A DNA stretch of 64,000 bases from AC-32 sp963715575 (GTDB lineage Bacteria > Actinomycetota > Thermoleophilia > Gaiellales > Gaiellaceae): positions 496,001 to 560,000 of the forward strand of contig OY970250.1 of the NCBI GenBank assembly GCA_963715575.1, written 5' to 3'. Shown here in pieces: positions 46,932-56,126 of this stretch. The notes below the pieces were generated by a model. The model searched no databases and was not told the origin of the DNA. It worked only from the letters and a program-made list of their open reading frames with translations. The position numbers were made by a program, and so were the translations under genes. Numbering within the stretch: position 1 is the stretch's first letter; each line of letters opens with the position of its first letter.

Positions 46932-47674
46932 CGGCGGATCACGACCGGCGTGCCCGCGGGCGTCACCTTGAACAGGCGCCGCAGCACCGGGTTGTGGACG
47001 CGGATGCAGCCGTTCGAGACCGCATGTCCGATCGACCACGGCTCATTTGTGCCGTGGATCGCGATCGGCCCGCCCTGCGTCCAGCCGGTGAGCACCGTCG
47101 AGTAGGCCGAGATGCCGATCGCCGCCGGGCCGAACGGCCCGCCGGGGTGCTGCGGGATCAGGCGCTGGTTGACGTAGTAGCGGCCGGTCGGCGTCGGCGT
47201 TGCGGACGACCCCACCGCAACCGTCGTCGAGAGGACGCGCCGGCCGCTCCGGAAGAGCGTCAGGCGCTTCGCGGAGAGGTCGACGACCACACGCGAGCGC
47301 ACGCTGCCGGTCTCGACCGCCTTCGCACTGATGTAGCCCGTGACGCCGTTCGGCTTGATCGGCAGCTGGACGCGGAACCAGCGCGGCGCGCAGTCGGGGC
47401 CACGCACCGTTCCGAGCACGCCGAAGAAGGTCGGGAAGCCGTTCACGTTCAACCGGCCGAAGCGGGCGAAGGGCTTCGCGCCCGGACGCCGGTAGGCCCG
47501 TGCGCTCGAGCGCACGACGGCCGCGACCGCGACATTCGCGCTGCCCGCCCGCACGACGCCTGCGCGGCAGCTCGGGGCGTCGCTCGGTGGACGCGTGCTC
47601 GAGGCCACGTGGGCGGCCGCGCCACAACCGGCCAGCAAGAGCAGCAGCGGAGACCAGAACAGCGCTCGTCTCAC
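46928..47674 (-). CDS. L,D-transpeptidase lipoprotein (YkuD domain)
   Basis: About 248 residues from GTG 47674. Lipoprotein signal LFWSPLLLLLAGC with the lipobox Cys at 17. The middle has an SH3-like region (RFRVQLPIKPNGVTGYISAKAV area), then the YkuD domain RVVVDLSAKRLTLFRSGRRV. The catalytic block is IAIHGTNEPWSIGHAVSNGCIRVHN with Cys223. It forms 3-3 cross-links in peptidoglycan or anchors proteins to it. Confidence 0.92.
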   Translation of the reverse strand: MRRALFWSPLLLLLAGCGAAAHVASSTRPPSDAPSCRAGVVRAGSANVAVAAVVRSSARAYRRPGAKPFARFGRLNVNGFPTFFGVLGTVRGPDCAPRWFRVQLPIKPNGVTGYISAKAVETGSVRSRVVVDLSAKRLTLFRSGRRVLSTTVAVGSSATPTPTGRYYVNQRLIPQHPGGPFGPAAIGISAYSTVLTGWTQGGPIAIHGTNEPWSIGHAVSNGCIRVHNPVLRRLFKVTPAGTPVVIRR

Positions 47675-47699
47675 GGTTACGAGCCTAGCCGCCGGGCGC

Positions 47700-47712
47700 C
47701 GTTTCCGAAACG
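47700..47712. promoter_or_regulatory. Palindrome CGTTTCCGAAACG, possible operator
   Basis: Perfect 6-bp inverted repeat around one central base, in the 76-base gap between the divergent L,D-transpeptidase and CxxC-protein genes. Size and symmetry fit a regulator binding site shared by both; no regulator is identified. Confidence 0.35.
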
Positions 47713-47750
47713 TCACAACTTCATCACCCGATTGGGCGTCGTAGCTTCCG

Positions 47751-47942
47751 ATGACGACGTTACGGTGTGACGAGGACATGGGTCAGCTGTCCATACATCG
47801 CAAGCGGCTTCACCGGCACTCGGGCGTGCGGTCCTACGTGCTGCTCCAGCGGCTCGGAGTCCCGTACGAGGTCGAGCGCACGGTCTGCTCGGAATGCAGG
47901 CGCGTGCTCGACGAGCGGCCCCTGAAGCGCGCGGCGGCCTAA
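47751..47942 (+). CDS. Small CxxC protein
   Basis: 63 residues. A basic first half (IHRKRLHRHSGVRSYVLLQRLGVPYEV) and a CSEC pair in VERTVCSECRRVLDERPL suggest a zinc or redox knuckle; a further Cys is near the N-terminus. Only one full CxxC pair is present, so metal binding would need a dimer. Diverges from the L,D-transpeptidase. Function unknown. Confidence 0.6.
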   Translation: MTTLRCDEDMGQLSIHRKRLHRHSGVRSYVLLQRLGVPYEVERTVCSECRRVLDERPLKRAAA

Positions 47943-47975
47943 CACTTCCCGGCCGCGCCGGGCGACAATGGCCCC

Positions 47976-48275
47976 GTGCCGCCGCATTCTCCCGTCGAGC
48001 TCGCCGAGGGAGCCTCCTCGCCGCTCGCACTCGCCTTGTACGAAGCGCTCGAGCGCAACGCCGCGCAGCTCGGCAACCTCGATGGCCGCGTGCTGGTGCG
48101 GGCGGAGGACACCGGCAGCGCGGTGACGCTCGACTTCGCGGGCGGCCGCGTGCTCGTCTCCGAGGGCGAGCCCGAGAGCGCGCGCATCCGGATCCTCGGC
48201 GGCGAGCTGAGGATCCGCGGGCTCGTGCTCCGCTCACGAGGTGTGCTGCGGCTGCTGCGGCTGCTCTCCGTGTAG
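47976..48275 (+). CDS. Hypothetical small protein
   Basis: 99 residues, GTG start with the gene placed 33 bases after the CxxC protein. VTLDFAGGRVLVSEGEPESARIRILGGELRI is beta-rich and recalls the core strands of SCP2-like sterol/lipid-binding domains, but the match is too short to rely on. The last 14 codons overlap the convergent sirtuin gene, so a shorter true product is possible. Confidence 0.5.
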   Translation: MPPHSPVELAEGASSPLALALYEALERNAAQLGNLDGRVLVRAEDTGSAVTLDFAGGRVLVSEGEPESARIRILGGELRIRGLVLRSRGVLRLLRLLSV

Positions 48276-48995
48276 CGCCTCGGCCGCCCGGTCGAGCACC
48301 TCGCCGGCGCTGCCGTCGATCTTCAGCGCCGCCCGTGCGTCGTACGGCGTCGGGCTCTTGTTTACGATCGCAAGCCGGCCGCCGGCAGCGAGCGTCTCCT
48401 CCGGCAGCCCGGCAACCGGGTAGACCTCGAGCGCCGAGCCGACCACGAGCAGCAGCCCCGCCCTCCGCGCGAGCTCCGAGGCGCGCTCGATCGCCGCGGC
48501 CGGCAGCAGCTCGCCGAAGAAGACGACGTCCGGCTTGAGGATCTCGCCACACGCCGGGCACGCAGGTGCGTCGGCCTCGGCCAGCAGCTCGAGCACGCGC
48601 TCGAGCGGCTCGCGCTCCCGGCAGCCTGGGCAGGTGGCGCTGCGGATCGAGCCGTGCACCTCGACCACCTCGCGGCTCCCGGCTCGCTCGTGCAACAGGT
48701 CGATGTTCTGCGTCACCACCGCCTGCACGAAGCCGCGCCGCTCGAGCTCGGCGAGCGCGAGGTGCGCCGCGTTCGGCTCGGCCTCGGTCAGCATCGCCAC
48801 GCGCGGCTTGTAGAAGCTCCAGACCTTGAGCGGATCGGCGCGGAAGGCGTCGATCGAGCCGTACTCGAACGGATCGAGCTGCGCCCAGAGCCCGGTCGGC
48901 GAGCGGAAATCCGGGATCCCGCTCTCGGTGCTCACGCCGGCCCCGGTCAGCACGACGCACGGCTGCCGCGCCCTGATCAGATCGGCTAACTCCAC
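48234..48995 (-). CDS. Sir2-family NAD-dependent protein deacylase
   Basis: About 253 residues from GTG 48995. NAD-binding GAGVSTESGIPDFRSPTGLW, TQNIDLLHERAG and catalytic His in EVHGSIRSATC. Zinc cysteines: CPGC and CPAC. GSALEVYPVAGLP binds the adenine side. Complete. It removes acyl groups from lysine, often on acyl-CoA-related enzymes. It diverges from the thioesterase gene with 28 bases between. Confidence 0.94.
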   Translation of the reverse strand: MELADLIRARQPCVVLTGAGVSTESGIPDFRSPTGLWAQLDPFEYGSIDAFRADPLKVWSFYKPRVAMLTEAEPNAAHLALAELERRGFVQAVVTQNIDLLHERAGSREVVEVHGSIRSATCPGCREREPLERVLELLAEADAPACPACGEILKPDVVFFGELLPAAAIERASELARRAGLLLVVGSALEVYPVAGLPEETLAAGGRLAIVNKSPTPYDARAALKIDGSAGEVLDRAAEALHGEQPQQPQHTS

Positions 48996-49023
48996 GGCGA
49001 TCGATCGTAGAGACTGCGCGCCC

Positions 49024-49431
49024 GTGGACTTCCACTTCGAGACCGAGGTGCGCGTGCGCTTCGCCGAGACCGACGCGCAGGGGATCGCGCACAACGCCGT
49101 CTATCTCGTCTGGTTCGAGGTCGCCCGCATCGACTACCTGGCGCGCTTCCGCGGCGGCTACCCGGGCCTGCGGGCCGAGGGGATCGAGGCGCTGACGATC
49201 GAGGCCGACGTCCGCTACCTCGCACCGGCGCGCTTCGACGACCGGCTCACGATTCGTGCCCGCTGCGGCGAGCTGCGCGGCGCGCGCTTCCGCTTCGACT
49301 ACGCGGTCGAGCGGGAAGGCGAGCAGGTCGCGTACGGCTGGACGCGCCACGCCTGCGTCGACGCGGCCACGCACCGGCCGACGCGCGTGCCGGGCTGGCT
49401 CGCGGACGAGATTAGCGCTGCGGAACGCTGA
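49024..49431 (+). CDS. Acyl-CoA thioesterase (hotdog fold, 4-hydroxybenzoyl-CoA thioesterase type)
   Basis: 135 residues from GTG 49024. VRVRFAETDAQGIAHNAVYLVWFEVARIDYL carries the catalytic Asp of the 4HBT family and the hotdog helix. ADVRYLAPARFDDRLTIRAR is the following sheet. Likely hydrolyses acyl-CoA in the cytoplasm. The 3' end overlaps the convergent VanW gene by 20 bases. Confidence 0.9.
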   Translation: MDFHFETEVRVRFAETDAQGIAHNAVYLVWFEVARIDYLARFRGGYPGLRAEGIEALTIEADVRYLAPARFDDRLTIRARCGELRGARFRFDYAVEREGEQVAYGWTRHACVDAATHRPTRVPGWLADEISAAER

Positions 49432-51319
49432 CGCCCGCCGGACCGGTCGGGCCGCTCGGCCCGCTCGGGCCCTTCTTCTTCGGCGGGAGCTTCGGCCTCG
49501 GCTTCGTCCCCACGTGGACGATGCGCGGCTCGCCGCGGTACGACGAGTACCAGTTGTTGTCGTAGAGCAGTGCGCCGGACGCGGTGTAGACCTTGCGCTC
49601 GACACTCGTCGACTGCGGCGCGGTGCCGCTCTCCTCGACGGAGGTCTGGCCGACGAAGAGCGCCGGGTCGGACACCTTCTCGAGCGGCGCGTGCCCGGTC
49701 GTGACGAGTGGCCGGGTCTCGCTCTCGACGCGCCGGTTCAGCGGCGAGCCGTAGAGCTCGACGTCGAGCGAGTACGAGCCGACGTACGTACGCAGCAGCA
49801 GCCAGTGCGCCGTGTCGTTGACGAACTTCAGGTCGACGTCCGGGTAGTTGACCGTCGCGTCGCGGCCCTGCGGGTAGTGGCTGATGTAGAGCGCGTGGTT
49901 CGTCCGCTCGGTGATCTTCAGGCCGGCCTCGTAGGCGGCGTTGAAGACCGTCGTCGAGACCTGGCAGACGCCGCCGCCGAGACCCGTCGTCAGCTCACCG
50001 TTGATGATCACCGGTGCCTCGCGGAAGCCCTTGTCGGCCGTGCGCGCGCCGGTGGCCGCGTTGAACGAGAAGGTCGCGCCGGGCGCGATCAGCTTCCCGT
50101 CGATCAGCTGCGCGACGAGTTGGACGTTGTGGATCCGGTTCGGGTCGCCGCCGTAGAATGTCTCGTAGCGGCCGACGCGCGTGGTGATGCCCATCGCCTT
50201 CGCCTGCGCGGTCGAGCGGTGCGGCTGCGCGTAGGTGACGACGACGCGGGCCGTGCGGGCCCGCGGCGCGAGCGCGGCGGCGAGGATGTGGCGGCGGGTC
50301 GGGCCGGTGGCGACGACGCGCCCGGGTCGCGCGGGCACGACGACGACACGGCCGGACGAGAGCACGCTGAAAGTGGCGTCGCGTGCGGGCTTGTCGATCC
50401 CGCGGCCGAGCCTGGCGAAGTAGCGGGTCGCGCCGCGCCCGCCGACGGCCAGCGTCTTCGTGCCGCCGTGCGGAAGCTGCAGGATCGCCGCGAGCTGCCG
50501 CGCCGGCAGCCACCACGAGGCGGCCCCGAGCTGCATCCGCACCGGCCGGGCGAGCGCGGTCCGCACCTGCGCGGCGACCGGGGTCAGGTCGGTAGCCCGC
50601 ACCTTGGGGGAGTCGACCCGCACGGGCAGGGCGACGCGGTGGCCACGCTGGAAGCTTGCGAGCGAGCGCACGATCGTGTCGCCGGCCGCTTCCCGGTCGA
50701 GGCTCACGCCGCTGCGCGCGGGCAGGACGACGGGCTTCCGGCCGCGCAGGACGATCGCCGCATCGTTGTGCGGGCGGTTGACGGCCCTCGCGATCTTGCC
50801 GACCTCGTAGACGAGCGCCCGCTCGAGCACTCGGGTCGGCGGCGAGACGTCCGCGCCGAAGACGCGCACGCCGATCCGGCGGAAGCCTCGAATCGGACCG
50901 AGGCCGTCGCCCTGGTCGAGCGCCAGCTTGACGGCGGCGTCCCAGTTGGTCTCGACGCCGAGGCTGACCGGCCGCAGGCGCCATTTGTGACCGCCGGCGC
51001 TGAAGGTCACGGGCACCTCCGCGAGCGCGCTTGCGCGGCGCTCGAGCTTCGCGCGCGCCTCGCCGGCGGTCAGGCCGCCGACGTTGACCCCGTCGATCCT
51101 GACACCCGCCGCAATCCGGTCCGGCGAGCCGGCGAAGACGAATCCGAGCACGGCACCGCCGACCGCGGCGACGATCGCCAGCACCACCAGTCGCTGCACG
51201 AGCAGCCCCCTGGAACGGCCGCGACGCCGGTTGCGGACCCGGACCGCACCGGTCCCTGCCTCGACGCGCAAGTCACGGAGTGTAGCGGCCTCGTCAGAAC
51301 GTGAAGAGGTCGATTCCAC
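49412..51319 (-). CDS. VanW-family protein with collagen-like tail
   Basis: Up to 635 residues. Short cytoplasmic arginine-rich N-terminus, one transmembrane helix (LVVLAIVAAVGGAVLGFVFAG), two repeated peptidoglycan-binding-4-type domains, then the VanW domain (ATFSFNAATGARTADKGF, GLGGGVCQVSTTVFNAAYEAGL, ERTNHALYISHYPQGRDATV). The end has GPSGPSGPTGPAG, a Gly-Pro repeat. GTG 51319 is used; TTG 51271 is an alternative that avoids overlapping the upstream SDR. Probably an envelope protein; VanW biochemical function is unknown. Confidence 0.88.
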   Translation of the reverse strand: MESTSSRSDEAATLRDLRVEAGTGAVRVRNRRRGRSRGLLVQRLVVLAIVAAVGGAVLGFVFAGSPDRIAAGVRIDGVNVGGLTAGEARAKLERRASALAEVPVTFSAGGHKWRLRPVSLGVETNWDAAVKLALDQGDGLGPIRGFRRIGVRVFGADVSPPTRVLERALVYEVGKIARAVNRPHNDAAIVLRGRKPVVLPARSGVSLDREAAGDTIVRSLASFQRGHRVALPVRVDSPKVRATDLTPVAAQVRTALARPVRMQLGAASWWLPARQLAAILQLPHGGTKTLAVGGRGATRYFARLGRGIDKPARDATFSVLSSGRVVVVPARPGRVVATGPTRRHILAAALAPRARTARVVVTYAQPHRSTAQAKAMGITTRVGRYETFYGGDPNRIHNVQLVAQLIDGKLIAPGATFSFNAATGARTADKGFREAPVIINGELTTGLGGGVCQVSTTVFNAAYEAGLKITERTNHALYISHYPQGRDATVNYPDVDLKFVNDTAHWLLLRTYVGSYSLDVELYGSPLNRRVESETRPLVTTGHAPLEKVSDPALFVGQTSVEESGTAPQSTSVERKVYTASGALLYDNNWYSSYRGEPRIVHVGTKPRPKLPPKKKGPSGPSGPTGPAGVSVPQR

Positions 51320-52107
51320 CGGTTACCGGCATGGCTGCGCCGGTGACGTACGAGGCCAGGTCCGAGCAGAGGAACGCGACCACGTTCGCGATCTCCTCGG
51401 GCGCCCCCGCGCGCCTCATCGCGGTGCGCTTGACCATCCGCTGGTTCATCTCCGCGTTGCCGAAGCCGAACGCCTCGGTGCCGATGATCCCGGCCACGAT
51501 CGCGTTCGCCGTGATGCCGTGGCGGGCGCCCTCGAGCGCGAGCGTCTTGGTCAGCCCGAGCACGCCGGCCTTGGTCGCCGCGTAGCTCGCCTGGCCGAAG
51601 CCGCCGAGCTCGCCGACCACCGAGGACATGGTCACGATCCGCCCCCAGCCTCGCTCGACCATTGCGGGCCAGACGGCCTGCGCACAGTTGAAGACGCCGG
51701 TCAGGTTGACCCGCAGGTCGCGCTCCCAGAGCTCGGGCGACTGATCTTCGAGGCGAGCGACGTGGTCGAGCAGGCCCGCGTTGGCGACGAGGATGTCGGC
51801 CGGGCCCAGCTCGCTGTTCGCGGCGGCCTCGACCTGCGCGCGGTCGGTCACGTTGCAGCGGACCGCCAGCGCGCGGCGGCCGAGGCCGCGGATCTCCTCG
51901 GCGGTCTGCTCGGTGTAGACGAGCCCTTGCCGGCGCGCCGCCTGGGCCAGTGGCCCGTACTCGGACTCCGCCCCGGAATCGTCGGACTCGAGCTGGATGT
52001 CCGCGAGCACCACGTCGGCGCCCGCTCGCGCGAGCGCCAGCGCATCGGCCCGGCCGAGCCCGCGCGAGCTGCCGGTGACGAGCGCTACCCGCCCGGAGAG
52101 GTCGATC

Positions 52108-52118
<11 letters not shown>
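51294..52118 (-). CDS. Short-chain dehydrogenase/reductase (3-oxoacyl-ACP/3-hydroxyacyl-CoA type)
   Basis: 274 residues. GRVALVTGSSRGLG cofactor loop, VANAG, Ser in TMSSVVGELGGFGQ and YAATK (YxxxK). GTG start overlaps the acyl-CoA dehydrogenase stop by 11 bases, so it is in the same operon and may oxidise the hydroxyacyl-CoA or a related product. An insert after the adenine strand (residues ~43-60, rich in Asp/Glu/Ser) is longer than in classical members. Confidence 0.9.
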
Positions 52119-53286
<1,168 letters not shown>

Positions 53287-53309
53287 TTCTACGTCACCCG
53301 TCAGATTGA

Positions 53310-53325
53310 TTGACTGATCAGTCAA
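53310..53325. promoter_or_regulatory. Perfect 16-bp palindrome TTGACTGATCAGTCAA, likely TetR-type operator
   Basis: Two exact 8-base arms with no mismatch, 23 bases upstream of the acyl-CoA dehydrogenase ATG and overlapping the stop of the preceding gene. Form and context match operators of TetR-family fatty-acid regulators; a candidate regulator is encoded at 57401. It also contains a -35-like TTGACT on the minus strand. Confidence 0.6.
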
Positions 53326-54356
53326 AGAGTAGCGCCGGGCTCACGCCACCGAAAGCCCACGTCTTCCGGGGCCGCGCGAAGCGGGCTCGACGGCAGGCCG
53401 GGCCGCGGCTCCGGATCGTTGTAGGCGCGCGGCGCGACGTCGTTCGGCCCGTCCGGGTGGAACAGCGAGGCCAGGTACTGGATCTGCCCGCGGCCGGGGC
53501 CGAGCTCGAACATGCCGCCGCCGTAGAGGGCGATCCCGTTGGCGGCGCAATGCTCGTAGAAGGCGAGCACCTCGCTCAGGCGGCCGAAGCGCGAGGGCTT
53601 CGAGTTGAGCACGCGCGGTGGCCAGGCGAGGGCCTCGACGTCGGCGACCGAGTGGATCGGCGCGTCCCAGGTGACGCGGTCGCGGTGCGGCGCGAGCACG
53701 GCCTCGGTCTCGTCGGTCAGGGCCGGGTCCTCGAGGTAGGCCTCGGGGAAGCCGTCCGCCACGCGGCGGTAGAGCCCGGGATCGGGCGGCGGGTCGTTCT
53801 CTGTGCGGTAGTAGGCCTTGTAATCGGCGGTCACGACGGCGCCGGTGTTGGCGAGGGCCTCGATCAGCTGGTCGGTCCAGTCGCCGGCCGGGTCGAGCTT
53901 GAAGCGGTGGCTCGCGTCGAGCTCGAGCCAGCGCAGGACGACCCGGCTCGTCGGCGGGTTGCCGAGGCCCGGTGAGACCACGAACGTGACCGCGCGCGGC
54001 TCGCGGCCGACGAGCTCCGCGAAGCTCTGCTCTGTCTGCCGCAGCGCGAGGTCGAGCGCGGCGCTCTCATAGGCCCAGCGGCGGTGCGGGTCCGGCATGT
54101 CGAGCGCGCCGGAGAACGAGTCCAGCGTCCAGCTACCGGCGATCGGCAGGCCGGCGCCGGCCTGCTGCTCGCGATCGTGGTGCTCTGGGTACCAGGTGAC
54201 GTCCTCGCCGAGCCCCTCCTGGCCGCCGCCGCGCAGGTGCACCACGGTGGTCACGCGCGTGAAGCCGCGGGTGACCGGCTGCTCGAGGCGCTCGAGCTCG
54301 TAGCTCTCGACCTCGAGCGGGGCCGGGCCGAGGCGCTTCCATAGACTCTCTGCCAT
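53322..54356 (-). CDS. Enolase-superfamily-like protein, function unknown
   Basis: 344 residues. The C-terminal part looks like an enolase-superfamily barrel: RFKLDPAGDW, VVTADYKAYY, AYLEDPALTDETEAVL and ALYGGGMFELGPGRGQIQYLASLFHPD. The E-D-P block fits a metal-ligand strand, but I cannot place all ligands, and the usual capping domain is hard to see. Its ATG shares a CATG with the divergent acyl-CoA dehydrogenase. Context suggests a role in acyl or acid catabolism. Confidence 0.6.
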   Translation of the reverse strand: MAESLWKRLGPAPLEVESYELERLEQPVTRGFTRVTTVVHLRGGGQEGLGEDVTWYPEHHDREQQAGAGLPIAGSWTLDSFSGALDMPDPHRRWAYESAALDLALRQTEQSFAELVGREPRAVTFVVSPGLGNPPTSRVVLRWLELDASHRFKLDPAGDWTDQLIEALANTGAVVTADYKAYYRTENDPPPDPGLYRRVADGFPEAYLEDPALTDETEAVLAPHRDRVTWDAPIHSVADVEALAWPPRVLNSKPSRFGRLSEVLAFYEHCAANGIALYGGGMFELGPGRGQIQYLASLFHPDGPNDVAPRAYNDPEPRPGLPSSPLRAAPEDVGFRWREPGATL

Positions 54357-55566
54357 GGACTTCGACCTTACCCCGGAACAGCGGCTGATTCAGGACACGG
54401 TGCGGTCGTTCGTCGACGAGCGCGTGCTCCCGAACGCAATCGAGAACGACATCAACCACCACCTGGACCTGGATGTGATCGCGGCGATGGCCGACCTGGG
54501 GCTGCTCGGGATCGTGATCCCGGAGGAGTACGGCGGGGCCGGGCTCGACTTCGTCGCCGAGGCGCTGGCCTGCGAGGAGATCGAGCGCGGCGAGGCCGCC
54601 TTCCGGACGCTGATCTCCGTGCACGTGGGGCTGAACTCGCTCTCGCTGCTGCGGTACGGCTCGGAGGAGCAGAAGCAGCGCTACCTCGTCCCGCAGGCGA
54701 AGGGCGAGAAGCTCGCCTGCTTCGGCCTGACCGAGCCGGCGGCGGGGTCGGACGTGGCCGCGATGCGCACGACAGCCAGGCGCGAGGGCGATTCCTACGT
54801 CCTGAACGGCCAGAAGAACTGGATCTCGTATGCAACCGTCGCCGACCACCAGCTCGTCTTCGCCAAGACGGACCCGAAGGCGAAGCACAATGGCATCTCG
54901 GCGTTCATCGTCGAGCGCGAGTGGCCGGGCGTCTCGACGCGCGAGACCGAGCACAAGCTCGGGGTCTGGGCGGGCTCGACGGGGGAGCTCTTCTTTGAGA
55001 ACGCCGAGGTGCCGGACGAGAACCTCGTCGGCGAGGAGGGGCAGGGCTTCGAGATCGCGATGTACGGGCTCGACCAGGGGCGGTTCACGGTCGCGGCCGG
55101 CGCGTGCGGCGTCGTGCGGGCGTGCCTGGAGCGGTCGGTCGAGTACGCGCGCGAGCGGGAGACGTTTGGCCAGCCGATCGGCAAGTACCAGTTCGTGCAG
55201 GACATGATCGCGGAGATGGTGCTCGGCTACGAGACGTCGAAGCTGCTCGTGATGCAGGCGGCGTGGCTGAAGAACCAGGGCGTGCGGAACACGCGGGAGA
55301 CGTCGCTGGCGAAGTGGCACGCGACCGAGTCGGCGTTCCGGGCGGCGCACCTCGCGATCCAGGTGCACGGCGCCTACGGGTACTCGGCGGAGTACGGGAT
55401 CGAGCGCTACTTCCGCAACGCGCGGGCGCCGATCATCTACGAGGGCACAACGCAGATCCACAAGCTGATGCAGGCCGAGCACGCTTTGGGGTATCGGCGG
55501 CTGAACGGCGACGGCGACGTCTCGCCGATGGCCGCGTGGGCGCCCGCGCTGGCTCAGTCTCGCTAG
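54355..55566 (+). CDS. Acyl-CoA dehydrogenase
   Basis: 403 residues. FDLTPEQRLIQDTVRSFVDE, LACFGLTEPAAGSDVAAM, LNGQKNWISYATVAD, FGQPIGKYQFVQDMIAEM, VHGAYGYSAEYGIERYFRNAR and catalytic-Glu segment IIYEGTTQIHKLM. Resembles short-chain/glutaryl-type members, but substrate is not certain. Begins at an ATG overlapping the divergent gene's ATG. Its TAG lies in a CTAG that is also the stop of the transposase-like gene. Confidence 0.94.
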   Translation: MDFDLTPEQRLIQDTVRSFVDERVLPNAIENDINHHLDLDVIAAMADLGLLGIVIPEEYGGAGLDFVAEALACEEIERGEAAFRTLISVHVGLNSLSLLRYGSEEQKQRYLVPQAKGEKLACFGLTEPAAGSDVAAMRTTARREGDSYVLNGQKNWISYATVADHQLVFAKTDPKAKHNGISAFIVEREWPGVSTRETEHKLGVWAGSTGELFFENAEVPDENLVGEEGQGFEIAMYGLDQGRFTVAAGACGVVRACLERSVEYARERETFGQPIGKYQFVQDMIAEMVLGYETSKLLVMQAAWLKNQGVRNTRETSLAKWHATESAFRAAHLAIQVHGAYGYSAEYGIERYFRNARAPIIYEGTTQIHKLMQAEHALGYRRLNGDGDVSPMAAWAPALAQSR

Positions 55567-55989
55567 GCCGCCGCGGACCACTCCCAGCCGCGCGCGTCAT
55601 CGCAGAGCCCGGCCTTGACGGGGTTCTGGAGGACGTACTCGACGGCCGCCTCGAGATGCCGGTCATCGCGGAGGACGTACGAGGAGTAGCGCTCGGCGAA
55701 GAGATGGCCCTTGCGCGCGTGGCGACGGTTGAAGCGGAGCGCGTAGACGCCGTTCAAGCGCTGCATCCTGGCGGACAGCGACTCCCTAGTCGCCTCGAGA
55801 ATCAGGTGATAGTGCGTGCCCAGCAGGCAATGCGCGTGTGGTCGCCAGCCGACGCGGCTCGTCGTCGACTCGAGAAGGTGCAGAAAGTCGAGCCGGTCGA
55901 GATCGACGACGAAGATCAGCGCACCGCCTGCGCCACGAGACGTGACGTGAAAATAGCCATCGTCAAGGTGGCTGCGGGGAAAGTGGCAT
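55563..55989 (-). pseudogene. REP-associated tyrosine transposase (Y1/RAYT), N-terminal frameshift
   Basis: The catalytic core is intact: YFHVTSRG near the N-terminus, THYHLILE (HUH), MQRLNGVYALRFNRRH, GHLFAERYSSYVL and YVLQNPVKAGL with the nucleophilic Tyr. No ATG, GTG or TTG exists in this frame between the upstream stop at 56001-56003 and ATG 55766, which lies inside the core. An ATG at 55989 in the next frame (MPLS...) would join the core if one base were removed from the CCCC run at 55976-55979. So it is most simply a one-base frameshift. REP-like repeats lie just upstream, as expected for RAYT. Confidence 0.75.
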
Positions 55990-56050
55990 CGGCACCGACG
56001 CTAGCGCCGACAACGCCGGCGCCACACCCGTCCGCGCGCGTTTCGACACA

Positions 56051-56114
56051 GTTCGGACACCGAACAGGGACAGTCCCTCAGTCTGTCCCTGGGTCTGTCC
56101 CTCGGTCTGTCCCG
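56051..56114. repeat. REP-like palindromes and tandem 12-bp repeats beside the RAYT gene
   Basis: Hairpin GTTCGG-ACA-CCGAAC (56051-56065), overlapping-adjacent hairpin AGGGAC-A-GTCCCT (56066-56078), then three tandem 12-mers of the form NNGTCTGTCCCT (56079-56114; the third ends in G). The pattern resembles REP elements mobilised by RAYT transposases. Non-coding. Confidence 0.7.
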
Positions 56115-56126
56115 GCTGGCTCGCCG

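Noticed and set aside
49256..51304. 682-codon open frame antisense to the VanW gene
   Set aside because: Low-complexity composition without motifs; the opposite strand encodes a full VanW protein with signal anchor and conserved blocks.
53287..53325. Upstream ATG (53325) as start of the acyl-CoA dehydrogenase
   Set aside because: It would translate through the perfect 16-bp palindrome and add 13 residues not seen in this family; ATG 53286 gives the usual N-terminus.
56079..56114. Possible CRISPR array
   Set aside because: The three 12-base units are directly tandem without spacers and are much too short; their position beside a RAYT gene explains them as REP-like repeats.
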